A stretch of 33,919 bases of DNA, from assembly GCA_025359905.1 (NCBI GenBank), contig JANYDF010000004.1:1-33919 (forward strand). Reading direction: 5' to 3'. The position numbers and the translations under genes were made by a program. Below, piece by piece: positions 1 to 8,017 of this stretch. Position 1 is the stretch's first letter; every line of letters starts with the position of its first letter. Below the pieces are notes generated by a model. That model did not search any database and had not been told where the DNA came from. It worked only from the letters and a program-made list of their open reading frames with translations. Origin of the DNA: Rhodospirillales bacterium. GTDB taxonomy: Bacteria; Pseudomonadota; Alphaproteobacteria; Acetobacterales; Acetobacteraceae.

Positions 1-161
1 TTTGGCAAGCGAAGTTCGCGGCGAACGTCGCGCGCGATCGACGCAACGTCAGAGATTTGAAGAAGGCAGGATGGCGCATTTTGACGATATGGCAATGTCA
101 GTTGAGAAACCCCAACAAAGTAGCGAAACGAACCCATGAATTCCTCAAAGGCGACCACTAA
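1..161 (+). CDS. vsr: Very short patch repair endonuclease Vsr, C-terminal fragment (5' end outside window)
   Basis: Reading from base 3, an open frame of 52 codons ends at TAA 159-161. Its translation carries the C-terminal signature of Vsr endonucleases: a W..KF..N..RD.RN helix, then GWRILTIWQCQL, then a basic tail with NP..V..R..EFL. Vsr nicks next to the T of T:G mismatches left when 5-methylcytosine deaminates, starting short-patch repair. Its gene is usually beside a C5-cytosine methyltransferase, as here. The last 26 nt overlap the methyltransferase start at 136, implying translational coupling. The catalytic N-terminal half lies to the left of the window, so intactness cannot be judged. 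A second open frame over the same bases (ending 137-139) has no recognisable motif and is rejected. Confidence 0.85.
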   Translation, partial: WQAKFAANVARDRRNVRDLKKAGWRILTIWQCQLRNPNKVAKRTHEFLKGDH

Positions 162-1518
162 ACAACCTATTCCGACCCGCCGTCCTATCGGCATCGACCT
201 ATTCGCCGGCGCGGGTGGGCTCTCGCTTGGGTTTGAGCAAGCAGGCTTCGATGTCGTCGCCGCCGTCGAACTCGATCCGATTCACTGCGCAACGCACGAA
301 TACAATTTTCCGAAATGTGAAACCATTTGCGCTAGCGTTGCGGACGTCGACGCCGCGGACATTCGACGCGCCGCCGGCATCGGCCGACTACCGGTCGATG
401 TCGTGTTCGGCGGCGCGCCGTGCCAAGGCTTTTCGCTGATCGGGCATCGTGTGCTCGACGATCCGCGCAACAATCTGGTGCGTGAATTCGTTCGCATCGT
501 CGGAGAGCTAAAGGCGTCCTATTTCCTGTTCGAGAATGTGAAGGGCCTCACGGTCGGCAAGCATCGCGCCTTTTTAGAGGAACTGATCGAGGCTTTCGAC
601 GCGATCGGCTATCAGGTGCGGATGCCGTGGCGCGTTCTGGACGCCGCTCAATACGGCGTCCCGCAGCACCGCGAGCGGCTGTTTCTACTCGGCGCGCGCA
701 AGGGTTTGCCGTTGCCTGAGTATCCCGTTGCGCTAACCCGTGCGGCAGATGATCGCTGGAACAAGGACGGGACCAAAGGTCCGACCTGTCGCGATGCGAT
801 CGGGGATCTACCCGACGCCGATCGGTTCGACGCTCTTCTTGATTCCGACGAAGTGCGGCCCAGCAAATGGCGTGAGCCGAGCGCCTATTCGCGGGAATTG
901 CGTTGCCTGACAAATGACGCATGGCATTACGGCTATGTGCGCGAGTGGAATCCGGCACTGCTGACATCGAGCGCCCGAACAGACCATAGCGGCATTTCGA
1001 AGCGGCGTTTTGCCGAGACACTGCCCGGCCAGGTCGAGCCTATTTCCCGTTTCTTCAAGCTGGACGGCGAGGGCCTGAGCAATACCTTGCGGGCTGGCAC
1101 AGACGCCGCCCGCGGTGCATTCACCAGCCCCCGTCCGATCCATTTTGGATTGCCGCGCTGTGTGACAGTGCGCGAGATGGCGCGCTTGCATGGTTTCCCC
1201 GACTGGTTTCGCTTCCACGCCACGAAGTGGCACGGGGCGCGCCAGATCGGGAATTCGGTTCCGCCGCCGCTTGCGCGTGCGGTTGCCGGTGCATTGATGA
1301 AGGCCCTCGGCATCGAGCCGACGCGACCAGAGGCGAAGATCGCGCTCGGAAATCCGGCGCTGATCCGCATGGACATGTCGCGGGCGTCAGAGCATTTCGG
1401 GATCGAGAATCCGATCGGCCGTCGAGATCGAAAAAGCGGAGCAAAGAAGCGCAAGCAACACGAGATTGAGGCATTGCGCTACGTTGCGCGGCAGGAGGTT
1501 TCCATTGTCGGAGACTAA
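136..1518 (+). CDS. DNA (cytosine-5-)-methyltransferase
   Basis: This 460-residue protein methylates C5 of cytosine within a specific DNA site and protects the host from the partner nuclease encoded next. The class motifs appear in order: motif I DLFAGAGG (residues 21-28, S-adenosylmethionine loop), motif IV PCQGFS with catalytic Cys96, motif VI ENV (about 133), motif VIII QYGVPQHRER (from 172) and motif X GNSVPPP (from 372). The target recognition domain should lie between VIII and X; the recognised sequence cannot be read from it. A basic tail of roughly 80 residues follows motif X, longer than usual. ATG 136 is inside the end of vsr and has no strong ribosome-binding site, consistent with coupled translation. 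The 3' end overlaps the endonuclease gene by 14 nt. Confidence 0.95.
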   Translation: MNSSKATTKQPIPTRRPIGIDLFAGAGGLSLGFEQAGFDVVAAVELDPIHCATHEYNFPKCETICASVADVDAADIRRAAGIGRLPVDVVFGGAPCQGFSLIGHRVLDDPRNNLVREFVRIVGELKASYFLFENVKGLTVGKHRAFLEELIEAFDAIGYQVRMPWRVLDAAQYGVPQHRERLFLLGARKGLPLPEYPVALTRAADDRWNKDGTKGPTCRDAIGDLPDADRFDALLDSDEVRPSKWREPSAYSRELRCLTNDAWHYGYVREWNPALLTSSARTDHSGISKRRFAETLPGQVEPISRFFKLDGEGLSNTLRAGTDAARGAFTSPRPIHFGLPRCVTVREMARLHGFPDWFRFHATKWHGARQIGNSVPPPLARAVAGALMKALGIEPTRPEAKIALGNPALIRMDMSRASEHFGIENPIGRRDRKSGAKKRKQHEIEALRYVARQEVSIVGD

Positions 1519-2308
1519 AGAGAACAGATACAAGCAACTGGTCGAGCACATTTTTTTCGACGCCGCTTTCGGCGGCTACAGGCCCGGCACGACTGAGATT
1601 GCTTTTGCGCGCCCAGACATCGAACGGGCGGCCACCGCACTCAAGATCGAGTTGCCGAAGAATGTCGGCGACGTGCTTTACGCCATTCGCTATCGCACGC
1701 CCATGCCGAAGCAGGTTGTGGACACACAGCCGGAGGGCATGGAATGGATCATCGAGGGCGACGGCCGAGCGCGCTACAAATTTGCCCTCGTGCCGATCAA
1801 TCGGATTGTGCCCAACAAGGAACTGGCGACGATCAAGGTTCCCGATGCTACGCCGGAAATCATCGGTGCCTACGCCCTCAACGACGAACAGGCATTGCTT
1901 GCCCGTGTCCGATACAATCGGCTGATCGATGTTTTTCTCGGTGTGACGGCCTATTCTCTGCAAAGCCATATGCGGACATCGGTTGCCGGTATCGGTCAGA
2001 TCGAAATCGATGAGGTCTATGTCGGGATTGACCGCCACGGCGTGCAATACGTGATTCCGGTTCAGGCCAAGGGTGGCAAAGACCAGCTATCCGTTGTTCA
2101 GACCAAGCAAGACCTCGCGTGCTGCGCCGAAAAATTCCCGGATTTGGTATGCCGCACGGTTTCTGCGCAGTTCATGGACGACGACCGCATGGCGATGTTC
2201 GAACTCGCTGTGCAGAATGGCCGCGTTTGTGTCGTCGAAGAGAAGCATTATCGCCTTGTGCCGGCGGGCGACATCACGGCAGACGAACTGCGGGGTTACC
2301 GCCGCTGA
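1505..2308 (+). CDS. Probable type II restriction endonuclease, PD-(D/E)XK-like
   Basis: I do not recognise a named family, but position and motifs point to the restriction partner of the methyltransferase. The start is set at TTG 1505 because a perfect AGGAGG (1493-1498) lies 6 nt upstream; this gives 267 residues. Residues 165-190 read as a PD-(D/E)XK-like core: acidic residues at Glu167/Asp169/Glu170, Asp176, then a beta strand ending in Gln187-Ala-Lys189, the QAK form of the metal-binding triad. Many type II enzymes have this arrangement. Surrounding residues show no helicase, HNH or PLD motif. The TTG start could keep endonuclease yield below that of the methylase, a common safeguard. 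Alternatives are a restriction-associated protein of unknown function. Cleavage specificity is not predictable. Confidence 0.72.
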   Translation: MSETKENRYKQLVEHIFFDAAFGGYRPGTTEIAFARPDIERAATALKIELPKNVGDVLYAIRYRTPMPKQVVDTQPEGMEWIIEGDGRARYKFALVPINRIVPNKELATIKVPDATPEIIGAYALNDEQALLARVRYNRLIDVFLGVTAYSLQSHMRTSVAGIGQIEIDEVYVGIDRHGVQYVIPVQAKGGKDQLSVVQTKQDLACCAEKFPDLVCRTVSAQFMDDDRMAMFELAVQNGRVCVVEEKHYRLVPAGDITADELRGYRR

Positions 2309-2413
2309 TTCAGCCAGTTGGTGCGGCCAGCCTGGTATCGATATCGCGATGATGCGGCTGCCTCGTTCGCAGCCTGCATGCTTCTCCAAGTTCCGGCCGG
2401 CTCAACCGTATCC

Positions 2414-2428
2414 GTCAATTTCATTGAC
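2414..2428. promoter_or_regulatory. 15-bp perfect inverted repeat upstream of the Pro/Arg-rich gene
   Basis: GTCAAT (2414-2419) and ATTGAC (2423-2428) are exact reverse complements around a 3-nt TTC spacer. The right arm overlaps a TTGACA hexamer (2424-2429) that would be the -35 of the next promoter, so a protein bound here would block it. It is operator-like by geometry only; no regulator is identified. Confidence 0.4.
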
Positions 2429-2460
2429 AAATTCTGCCAAAATTGTTAGACATAATTACA
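2424..2460 (+). promoter_or_regulatory. Candidate sigma-70-like promoter giving a leaderless transcript
   Basis: TTGACA at 2424-2429 is a perfect -35 hexamer. A 17-nt spacer leads to TAGACA (2447-2452, three of six matches to TATAAT). Transcription would begin 7-8 nt further on, at or next to the A of the ATG at 2460. No Shine-Dalgarno-like sequence precedes that ATG. The stretch is strikingly AT-rich against G+C-rich surroundings. The -10 match is modest, so the call is tentative. Confidence 0.45.
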
Positions 2461-3299
2461 TGCACCCCACCGCCCAAGCACAGCGCCTCTCCGCGCTCAT
2501 CGACAGCCTGCTCGGGCATCTCGCGCGCTATGGCCAGCGTCGCGGGGTGGCCGGACCGCTGCTGGTGCTGATCTGGGGCCATCTGCGCGCCATCGAGCGG
2601 CAGGCCGTGGGCCTGCTGGCCCGCTTCGCCGCCGGCACGCTCCGGCGCTACCCCCTCCGCCGCCCGCCCCGCCAGTCGGGCGAGCCACGCCGAAGCCCGC
2701 AACGCGGGCCGCTGCCCACCGCCCCGCTCTGGCTGGTGGCGCTGGTGCAGGAGACGGCATGGTGCGCCCCCGCGCTGCAAACTCTGCTCGCCGAACCAGG
2801 CATGGCGGCGGCGCTGGCGCAGGTGCCGCAGCTTCGCCGGGCGGTCCGCCCGCTCTGCCGGATGCTGGGGGTGCCGTTGCCCCCAACACTGCCGCCCTTG
2901 GCGCCGCCCCCCGCCGATCCGCCCCCCGCGCCTTACGAAGCGGCCAAGCTGCCCGCCACCGGCCGGCCGCGCTACGGTGGCCCGCGTCAAGGCCCGCAGC
3001 CCGAAATCGCCGCGCCCTCCGGTCCGCACCCTCCGGCCCGCCCTGGCAAGCCGGCATCGCCCCGGCGTGACCGGCACGGCCCACGCACGCCCTTATTGTT
3101 CCGCTACCGCTCCGAAAATGCCCGTGCCGCCATCGCCAGCACGCGCCGCGCCTGTTTCAGATGCGGCATATCGACCATCTTGCCGTCCATGCCGACGGTG
3201 CCCATGCCCGGATTGCCGGCGAAGGCCGCGACGATGCGCTTGGCGTGCGCGACCTCATCCGCATCCGGGGTGAAGGCTTCGTTGATGGCGGGCACTTGA
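2460..3299 (+). CDS. Pro/Arg-rich protein of unknown function (Acetobacteraceae-type), 3' end uncertain
   Basis: The frame from ATG 2460 encodes up to 279 residues. The first 60 form an amphipathic Leu/Ala/Arg helix-rich section; then come Arg/Pro-rich linkers flanking a conserved-looking centre (about residues 80-145, LCRMLGV near its end), then a Pro-rich tail. From memory, similar proteins of unknown function occur in several copies in Acetobacteraceae genomes; I could not verify this. No signal peptide or catalytic motif is evident. The last 196 nt (3104-3299) lie antisense to the 3' end of the CoA-ester lyase gene, where the encoded sequence no longer looks like the rest, so the true end may be near 3100 or the gene may be frameshifted. 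If it is not a gene, 2309-3103 has no other recognisable content. Confidence 0.5.
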   Translation: MHPTAQAQRLSALIDSLLGHLARYGQRRGVAGPLLVLIWGHLRAIERQAVGLLARFAAGTLRRYPLRRPPRQSGEPRRSPQRGPLPTAPLWLVALVQETAWCAPALQTLLAEPGMAAALAQVPQLRRAVRPLCRMLGVPLPPTLPPLAPPPADPPPAPYEAAKLPATGRPRYGGPRQGPQPEIAAPSGPHPPARPGKPASPRRDRHGPRTPLLFRYRSENARAAIASTRRACFRCGISTILPSMPTVPMPGLPAKAATMRLACATSSASGVKASLMAGT

Positions 3300-3988
3300 T
3301 CCGGATGGATCGCCATCTTGCCGGTGAACCCGGCCCGGCGGGCAGCGCGGGCCTCCGCCGCCAGCCCGGCGGGGTCGCGGAAATCGGTGAACACGGTGTC
3401 GACTGGCGCCACGCCTGCCGCCACCGCACCGGCCAGACACAGCGACCGCGCCAACTGGAAGGTGAACTCGTAGCTGCCATCGGCCACGCGATTGCTGGCG
3501 GCACCCAGTTCGGCGGCCAGATCTTCCGCGCCCCAGGTCATGGCCGACAGCCTCGGGCCGGACGCCGCGTAACCGCCCAGCGTGAACAGCGCAGCCGGGG
3601 CTTCGGTGGCAATCGCGGCAATGCGGATGCCGCCTTCCGGTAGCCCGGCGGCGGTTTCCAGCGCGCTCAAATAATGTCCCAGCCGCACCACATCGGCGGC
3701 TGATTCGGTTTTCGGCAGCACGATGCCGAACGGGGCGGCGGCCACCACCGCGACCAAATCGGATAGCGCGTACGGCGAGGCCAGCGCGTTCACCCGCACC
3801 CATAATTCGCCGCGTGTCCGCTCCGCCGCGCGCAGATACGCCGCCACCATGGCGCGCGCTACCGGCAGCCGGTCGGCCGCCACCGAGTCCTCCAGATCGA
3901 GGATCAGCGCGTCCGCACCGGATGCCGCCGCGCGCGCCAGCTTGCGCTCGCTGTCGCCCGGCACGAACAGCCAGGACCGCGCGCTCAC
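3104..3988 (-). CDS. CitE/HpcH-type CoA-ester lyase (malyl-CoA or citramalyl-CoA lyase-like)
   Basis: A 294-residue TIM-barrel lyase of the CitE/malyl-CoA lyase superfamily, which cleaves beta-hydroxyacyl-CoA esters such as malyl-CoA or citramalyl-CoA in a Mg-dependent retro-Claisen reaction, or acts as a thioesterase. Visible motifs are [13 protein letters not shown] at the N-terminus, LILDLEDSV (28-36), [20 protein letters not shown] and [11 protein letters not shown] (metal-binding acidic residues), and MAIHPDQV. I chose GTG 3988 as start: GTG and the stop of the upstream maoC share GTGA, and family members begin just before RSWLFVPG; an upstream ATG at 4024 would add 12 non-family residues. 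Substrate is not decidable from sequence. It is the last gene of a run that starts with N-methylglutamate genes, suggesting a C2/C4 acyl-CoA step linked to C1 growth. Confidence 0.88.
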   Translation of the reverse strand: MSARSWLFVPGDSERKLARAAASGADALILDLEDSVAADRLPVARAMVAAYLRAAERTRGELWVRVNALASPYALSDLVAVVAAAPFGIVLPKTESAADVVRLGHYLSALETAAGLPEGGIRIAAIATEAPAALFTLGGYAASGPRLSAMTWGAEDLAAELGAASNRVADGSYEFTFQLARSLCLAGAVAAGVAPVDTVFTDFRDPAGLAAEARAARRAGFTGKMAIHPDQVPAINEAFTPDADEVAHAKRIVAAFAGNPGMGTVGMDGKMVDMPHLKQARRVLAMAARAFSER

Positions 3989-4437
3989 GCGGGCCGCCGC
4001 TGCATCAGCGCCGTGCGGCGGCAACTGGCCACTTCCTCGCCGCGCTGGTTGAAGCTGCGATGCTCGAACACCACGATGCCCGCATTGGGGCGGGACTTGC
4101 TCTCGCGCCGTTCGATCACCGTGGTCTCGGTGCGCAGCGTGTCGCCCACGAACACCGGCTTCGGAAACTTCACCGCGTCGAAGCCAACGTTGGCGACCAG
4201 TGTGCCCAGCGTGGTGTCGCCAACCGATACGCCGACCATCAGGCCAAAGGTAAAAATGCTGTTCACGACCACGCGGCCGAATTCGGTCTGTCCGGCATAT
4301 TCCGCGTCCAGATGCAGCGGTTGCGGATTATGCGTCAGCGTGGTGATGAGGATGTTGTCGGTCTCGGTGACCGTGCGGGTGATGGCGTGGGCCACATGCC
4401 AGCCCTCGACCAATTCCTCGTAGTAGTGCCCCGCCAT
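3985..4437 (-). CDS. MaoC-family hydratase (hot-dog fold)
   Basis: A 150-residue single hot-dog domain protein of the MaoC/(R)-specific enoyl-CoA hydratase type, expected to hydrate or dehydrate an acyl-CoA. The hydratase signature region is HNPQPLHLD (residues 36-44). Compared with the usual D-x-N-P-x-H motif, the catalytic Asp position is Asn37 and the Asn is Gln39, while His42 is kept; this variant is one I associate with short MaoC proteins next to CitE genes, but its reaction is not established here. A G-rich ribosome-binding stretch (GGGGGG) precedes ATG 4437. Its stop overlaps the lyase start by 4 nt, so the two proteins are made together and probably act in sequence (hydration, then C-C cleavage). 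It follows mgdD by 48 nt on the same strand. Confidence 0.87.
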   Translation of the reverse strand: MAGHYYEELVEGWHVAHAITRTVTETDNILITTLTHNPQPLHLDAEYAGQTEFGRVVVNSIFTFGLMVGVSVGDTTLGTLVANVGFDAVKFPKPVFVGDTLRTETTVIERRESKSRPNAGIVVFEHRSFNQRGEEVASCRRTALMQRRPA

Positions 4438-4485
4438 GTTGCCCCCCGCGCTATGCGGCGATGCTGGTTGGTCCGGCCGGGATGA

Positions 4486-5055
4486 TCAAGCGGCGGGCAG
4501 TCGCAGCGGCCCTGCGCTGGCCAATTCCAACGCGCGCCACAGGCTGCCCGCGTAGCTGCGCAAGCACGACAGATCGTAGGTCGGCGCGTCGTCTAACTGG
4601 CGCACATGCACGCCCATATGGGCTGCCAGCGTTGAGGCGGCACAGCCGGGCGTGAAGCTGCGCGGGTGCAGGTCGAGCGGCAGCAGCCCCATCAAGATAT
4701 CGCGCGCCGCCGGGCCGCTTAGCCGCAGCACCGCGCGTGCGTCGGACATATCGATCAGCCCTGCGTGCGGCGCCAATGGCGCCAGTTCGGCGAGCAATTC
4801 GCTACGGCCATCGCGTTGCAGCCACCAATGGCCCGGACCGGCCCAAATCGCGGCCAGCCCATTGTGTTCGATCCAACGCCCCGGCTGGGGGAGCGTTAGC
4901 CCAAACGTGACTTGCGCGGCGTCCGCCAGTGCCGGTGCGGCGCCGCGCCACGCGGTGATGGAGACCACGGACCGCGGCTCAATCGGCATCGCCGTGGTGC
5001 TGCCGTGCGTCGCCGCGACGGATTTGACCTTCGTAAACGCAGACAGTTCAGCCAC
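4486..5055 (-). CDS. mgdD: N-methylglutamate dehydrogenase subunit D (sarcosine oxidase gamma-like)
   Basis: This 189-residue protein resembles the gamma subunit (SoxG) of heterotetrameric sarcosine oxidase, which has a GcvT-like fold without catalytic motifs and packs against the alpha and beta subunits. Family-like segments include the pattern WIEHNGLAAIWAGPGHWWL, DMSDARAVLRLSGPAARDIL, and a C-terminal SYAGSLWRALELA helix. GTG 5055 is chosen as start because it overlaps the end of mgdC by 8 nt and matches the family's N-terminus; an upstream ATG at 5145 would lie deep inside mgdC. With gmaS and mgsABC in the same cluster, NMG dehydrogenase is a better call than sarcosine oxidase, though the two cannot be separated by this subunit alone. 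Confidence 0.85.
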   Translation of the reverse strand: MAELSAFTKVKSVAATHGSTTAMPIEPRSVVSITAWRGAAPALADAAQVTFGLTLPQPGRWIEHNGLAAIWAGPGHWWLQRDGRSELLAELAPLAPHAGLIDMSDARAVLRLSGPAARDILMGLLPLDLHPRSFTPGCAASTLAAHMGVHVRQLDDAPTYDLSCLRSYAGSLWRALELASAGPLRLPAA

Positions 5056-8017
5056 GCAGACGGGCTCCTTCTGGATCGACAAAACACGGCGGCACAACTT
5101 CAACCAGCACGCTGCCGCCGCGCACCGGGTCGTCGGCGCGCACAATCTCGCCGTGCCGCGCCGGGCCGTTGGTCAGCATCGCCAGCCCGATCCAATGGCC
5201 GAGTGAGGGCGAGAACGCCACCGAGGTGACCCAGCCCGCGTCATGTGCGATGGTGCTGGGGGCGTCCTTGGCCAGCAAATGTGCCCCGGCGCGCAGCCGG
5301 TCCTGCGGCCGCAGCGGGCGGATGCCGGCCAAGGTTGGCCGCTGCGGATCACGCAACGCCGGGCGCTGCGCCATGGCGCGGCCGATGAAGTCCTTCTTGG
5401 TGGCCATCATGCGGCCCATGCCGAGATCGATCGCCGTGGTCTGACCGTTCAACTCGCCGCCCGCCGGGTGGCCTTTCTCGATCCGCATCGTGCCCAGAGC
5501 TTCCAGACCGTATGGGGTGATGCCGAACGCCGCCCCCGCCGCCATGATCCGCCGCGCCAGCGCGTCGCCGTAGGCTGAGGGCACACCGATTTCGTAGGCC
5601 AGTTCGCCGGAGAACGAAATTCGGAACAGGCGCGCTGTGACGCCGCCGAGCGTGGTGAAGCTGCCGCACGCCATGAACGGAAACGCCGCGTCGGACACAT
5701 TTTCGCCGGGGTCGAGTGTGGCGGCAATCACCTCGCGGGCGCGCGGTCCGGCAACGGCGAATTGCGCCCACTGGTCGGTGACGGAGATGAACGCCACCCG
5801 CCAGTCCGGGCGCAGCACCTGATGGACGAATTCCATGTGCTGCAACACGCGCGGCGCGTTGGCCGTGGTGGTGGTCATCACCCAGCGGTCGCGTTCCAGC
5901 CGCGCAGTGGTGCCGTCGTCGAACACGAAGCCGTCCTCGCGCAGCATGGTGCCGTAGCGGACGCGGCCAACCGGCAAGGTCGAGAACGTGTTGATATACA
6001 AGAAGTCGAGCAAAGCCCCGGCGTCCGGCCCGGCAATCTCGATCTTGCCGAGCGTCGATACGTCGCATACCCCAACGCTGCCGCGCACCGCGTTGACCTC
6101 GCGCATGCAGCTTTGCAGCCAGTCGGTTTCGCCGGGCTGGGTGAACCACTGCGCGCGCAGCCAGGGGCCGGTTTCGACGAAGCTGGCGTTCTGTTCGGCG
6201 GCCCATCGATGCGCCGGGGTCAGCCGGGCCGGGCGGAAATCCTTGCCGCGATGATGCCCGGCGAGCGCGCCGATAGCGACCGGGGTGAACGGTGGGCGAT
6301 GCAGCGTGGTGCCGGTCTCGGCCATCCCGCGCCCAGTGAGTGCGGCCATCGCCGCCATGCCCGCCACACCGCCAGTCTTGCCCTGGTCGGTCGCCATGCC
6401 GAGCGTGGTATACCGCTTGAGGTGCTCGACGCTGACGAATCCCTCACGGTGCGCCAGCGCGATGTCCTTCAGCGTCACGTCGTGTTGCAGATCGACAAAC
6501 GCTTTCTGCTTGCCGCCGTCGATGATCCAGATCGGCGTTGGCGCAATTGCGGCGTCGCTGGCCTGCGGCACGCTCGGCGCCGGGCCGGAGAATCCTGCGG
6601 CCTCCGCCGCTGCCGCACCGCCCGCCGCTCCTTCAGCCAACACAGCGGACAAAGCGAACGTGCCCGCCGCCGCGCCAGCCACCGCCATGCCGGGCGGCAG
6701 CGCGCCGGGCAGGAAGGCGCACGCTGCCTCATTCCACACCGGCTTGCCGCCGAGATGGCTGGTGAGGTGCACCGCCGGGTTCCAACCGCCCGCAACCGCC
6801 AGCAGATCGGATGAAACGAATCGGGGCACGCCATCGGCGCCGGCGATGTCCACGCCCCACAGCGCCGGGCCGCCGCGCGTGCCGGTCACTTTGGCGCCCA
6901 GATGCAACCACGCGCCGCTCGCTGCCGCCAGCTTGTGCTGCTCAGGCGATATCTCGCGGCGGCGGTCTACGATGGCGGCAATCGGCACGCCGTGCCGCGT
7001 CAGGTCGGCGACGGTGCGCCAGCCATCGCCGCCGCCGGTCAGCACCACGGCGGACTTGCCGGGTGCGACAGCGAAGCGGTTCAGATAGGTCCGCACCGCG
7101 CCCGCCAGCATCACGCCGGGCCGGTCGTTGCCGCTGAACGCTGCTAGCCGCTCGAACCCGCCCGCCGCCAGTACCGCGCGCTTGGCAACAATGCGCCATT
7201 CCCGCTGGCGCGGCTCGTGCGGATCGGGCTGTGGCTTGTGGTCGGCAACGCGCTGCACCGCGACGTAGCTGCCGTGGTCGAACACGCTGGCCACCGACGT
7301 ACGGCGCAGGATGGTCACGGACGGGCAATCGCGCAGCGCCGCTTCGGCGTGCGCTGCCCAATCGGCGCCCGGCATCCCATCGACCTCGCCGGTTTCCGCC
7401 AGCAGGCGGCCGCCGAGCAGCGGGTCCGACTCGCACAGCACCACGCGCGCGCCGCGCCGACCGGCGGCCAAGGCTGCTGCCAATCCAGCCGGTCCCGCGC
7501 CGATCACGAGCACATCGCAAAACAGATGCGCGCGGTCGTAGTGGTCCGGGTCCGGCAAGCCCGCGGCGCGGCCCAATCCGGCGGCTCGGCGGATCAGCGG
7601 CTCGTAGACTTTCTCCCACCACGACGCGGGCCACATGAAGGTCTTGTAGTAAAAACCGGCGGACAACAGCGGCGACAGCAGGTTGTTGACCGCCAGCAAG
7701 TCGAACCCCAGTGACGGAAAGCGGTTCTGGCTGGTGGCTTCCAAGCCATCGTACAACTCGATGGTGGTGGCAGGCGTGTTCGGCTCACGCCGCGCGCCGC
7801 CGCGCAATTCCACCAGCGCGCTCGGCTCCTCGGGCCCCGCCGACAGCACGCCGCGCGGGCGGTGATACTTGAACGAGCGGCCAAACAACCGCACGCCATT
7901 GGCCAGCAGCGCCGAGGCCAATGTGTCGCCGGGATGGCCGTTGTACAGCCGCCCGTCGAACGCGAAGCGATGCGATAGGCTGCGGTCGATCAGGCCGCCG
8001 GACGCAAGGCGGCTCAT
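5048..8017 (-). CDS. mgdC: N-methylglutamate dehydrogenase subunit C (sarcosine oxidase alpha-like)
   Basis: The large subunit, 989 residues, is close to the usual ~1000 for SoxA. The N-terminal part (about 18-75) has the ferredoxin-like fold with GHPGDTLASALLANGV and SFKYHRPRGV. A Rossmann dinucleotide-binding site follows at residues 171-178 (VIGAGPAG), with further FAD/NAD-type segments such as RAVLAAGG and VAGGWNP. The C-terminal ~400 residues are a GcvT-like tetrahydrofolate-binding domain (GVCDVSTLGKIEIAGPDA, FSGELAYEIGVP, PYGLEALGTMRIEKGH). That domain is expected to take the C1 unit from oxidised N-methylglutamate onto tetrahydrofolate. ATG 8017 overlaps the mgdB stop as ATGA, fixing the start. 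Some 75 residues upstream in frame are read-through of mgdB and excluded. Confidence 0.93.
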   Translation of the reverse strand: MSRLASGGLIDRSLSHRFAFDGRLYNGHPGDTLASALLANGVRLFGRSFKYHRPRGVLSAGPEEPSALVELRGGARREPNTPATTIELYDGLEATSQNRFPSLGFDLLAVNNLLSPLLSAGFYYKTFMWPASWWEKVYEPLIRRAAGLGRAAGLPDPDHYDRAHLFCDVLVIGAGPAGLAAALAAGRRGARVVLCESDPLLGGRLLAETGEVDGMPGADWAAHAEAALRDCPSVTILRRTSVASVFDHGSYVAVQRVADHKPQPDPHEPRQREWRIVAKRAVLAAGGFERLAAFSGNDRPGVMLAGAVRTYLNRFAVAPGKSAVVLTGGGDGWRTVADLTRHGVPIAAIVDRRREISPEQHKLAAASGAWLHLGAKVTGTRGGPALWGVDIAGADGVPRFVSSDLLAVAGGWNPAVHLTSHLGGKPVWNEAACAFLPGALPPGMAVAGAAAGTFALSAVLAEGAAGGAAAAEAAGFSGPAPSVPQASDAAIAPTPIWIIDGGKQKAFVDLQHDVTLKDIALAHREGFVSVEHLKRYTTLGMATDQGKTGGVAGMAAMAALTGRGMAETGTTLHRPPFTPVAIGALAGHHRGKDFRPARLTPAHRWAAEQNASFVETGPWLRAQWFTQPGETDWLQSCMREVNAVRGSVGVCDVSTLGKIEIAGPDAGALLDFLYINTFSTLPVGRVRYGTMLREDGFVFDDGTTARLERDRWVMTTTTANAPRVLQHMEFVHQVLRPDWRVAFISVTDQWAQFAVAGPRAREVIAATLDPGENVSDAAFPFMACGSFTTLGGVTARLFRISFSGELAYEIGVPSAYGDALARRIMAAGAAFGITPYGLEALGTMRIEKGHPAGGELNGQTTAIDLGMGRMMATKKDFIGRAMAQRPALRDPQRPTLAGIRPLRPQDRLRAGAHLLAKDAPSTIAHDAGWVTSVAFSPSLGHWIGLAMLTNGPARHGEIVRADDPVRGGSVLVEVVPPCFVDPEGARLRG

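Noticed and set aside
2-139. Open frame of 45 codons ending ATGA at the methyltransferase start
   Set aside because: It has no motif, while the adjacent frame 3 encodes the Vsr C-terminus over the same bases.
2421-3077. 218-codon minus-strand open frame opposite the Pro/Arg-rich gene
   Set aside because: It has no promoter or motif and its Arg/Gly-rich content is what a G+C-rich reverse frame gives.
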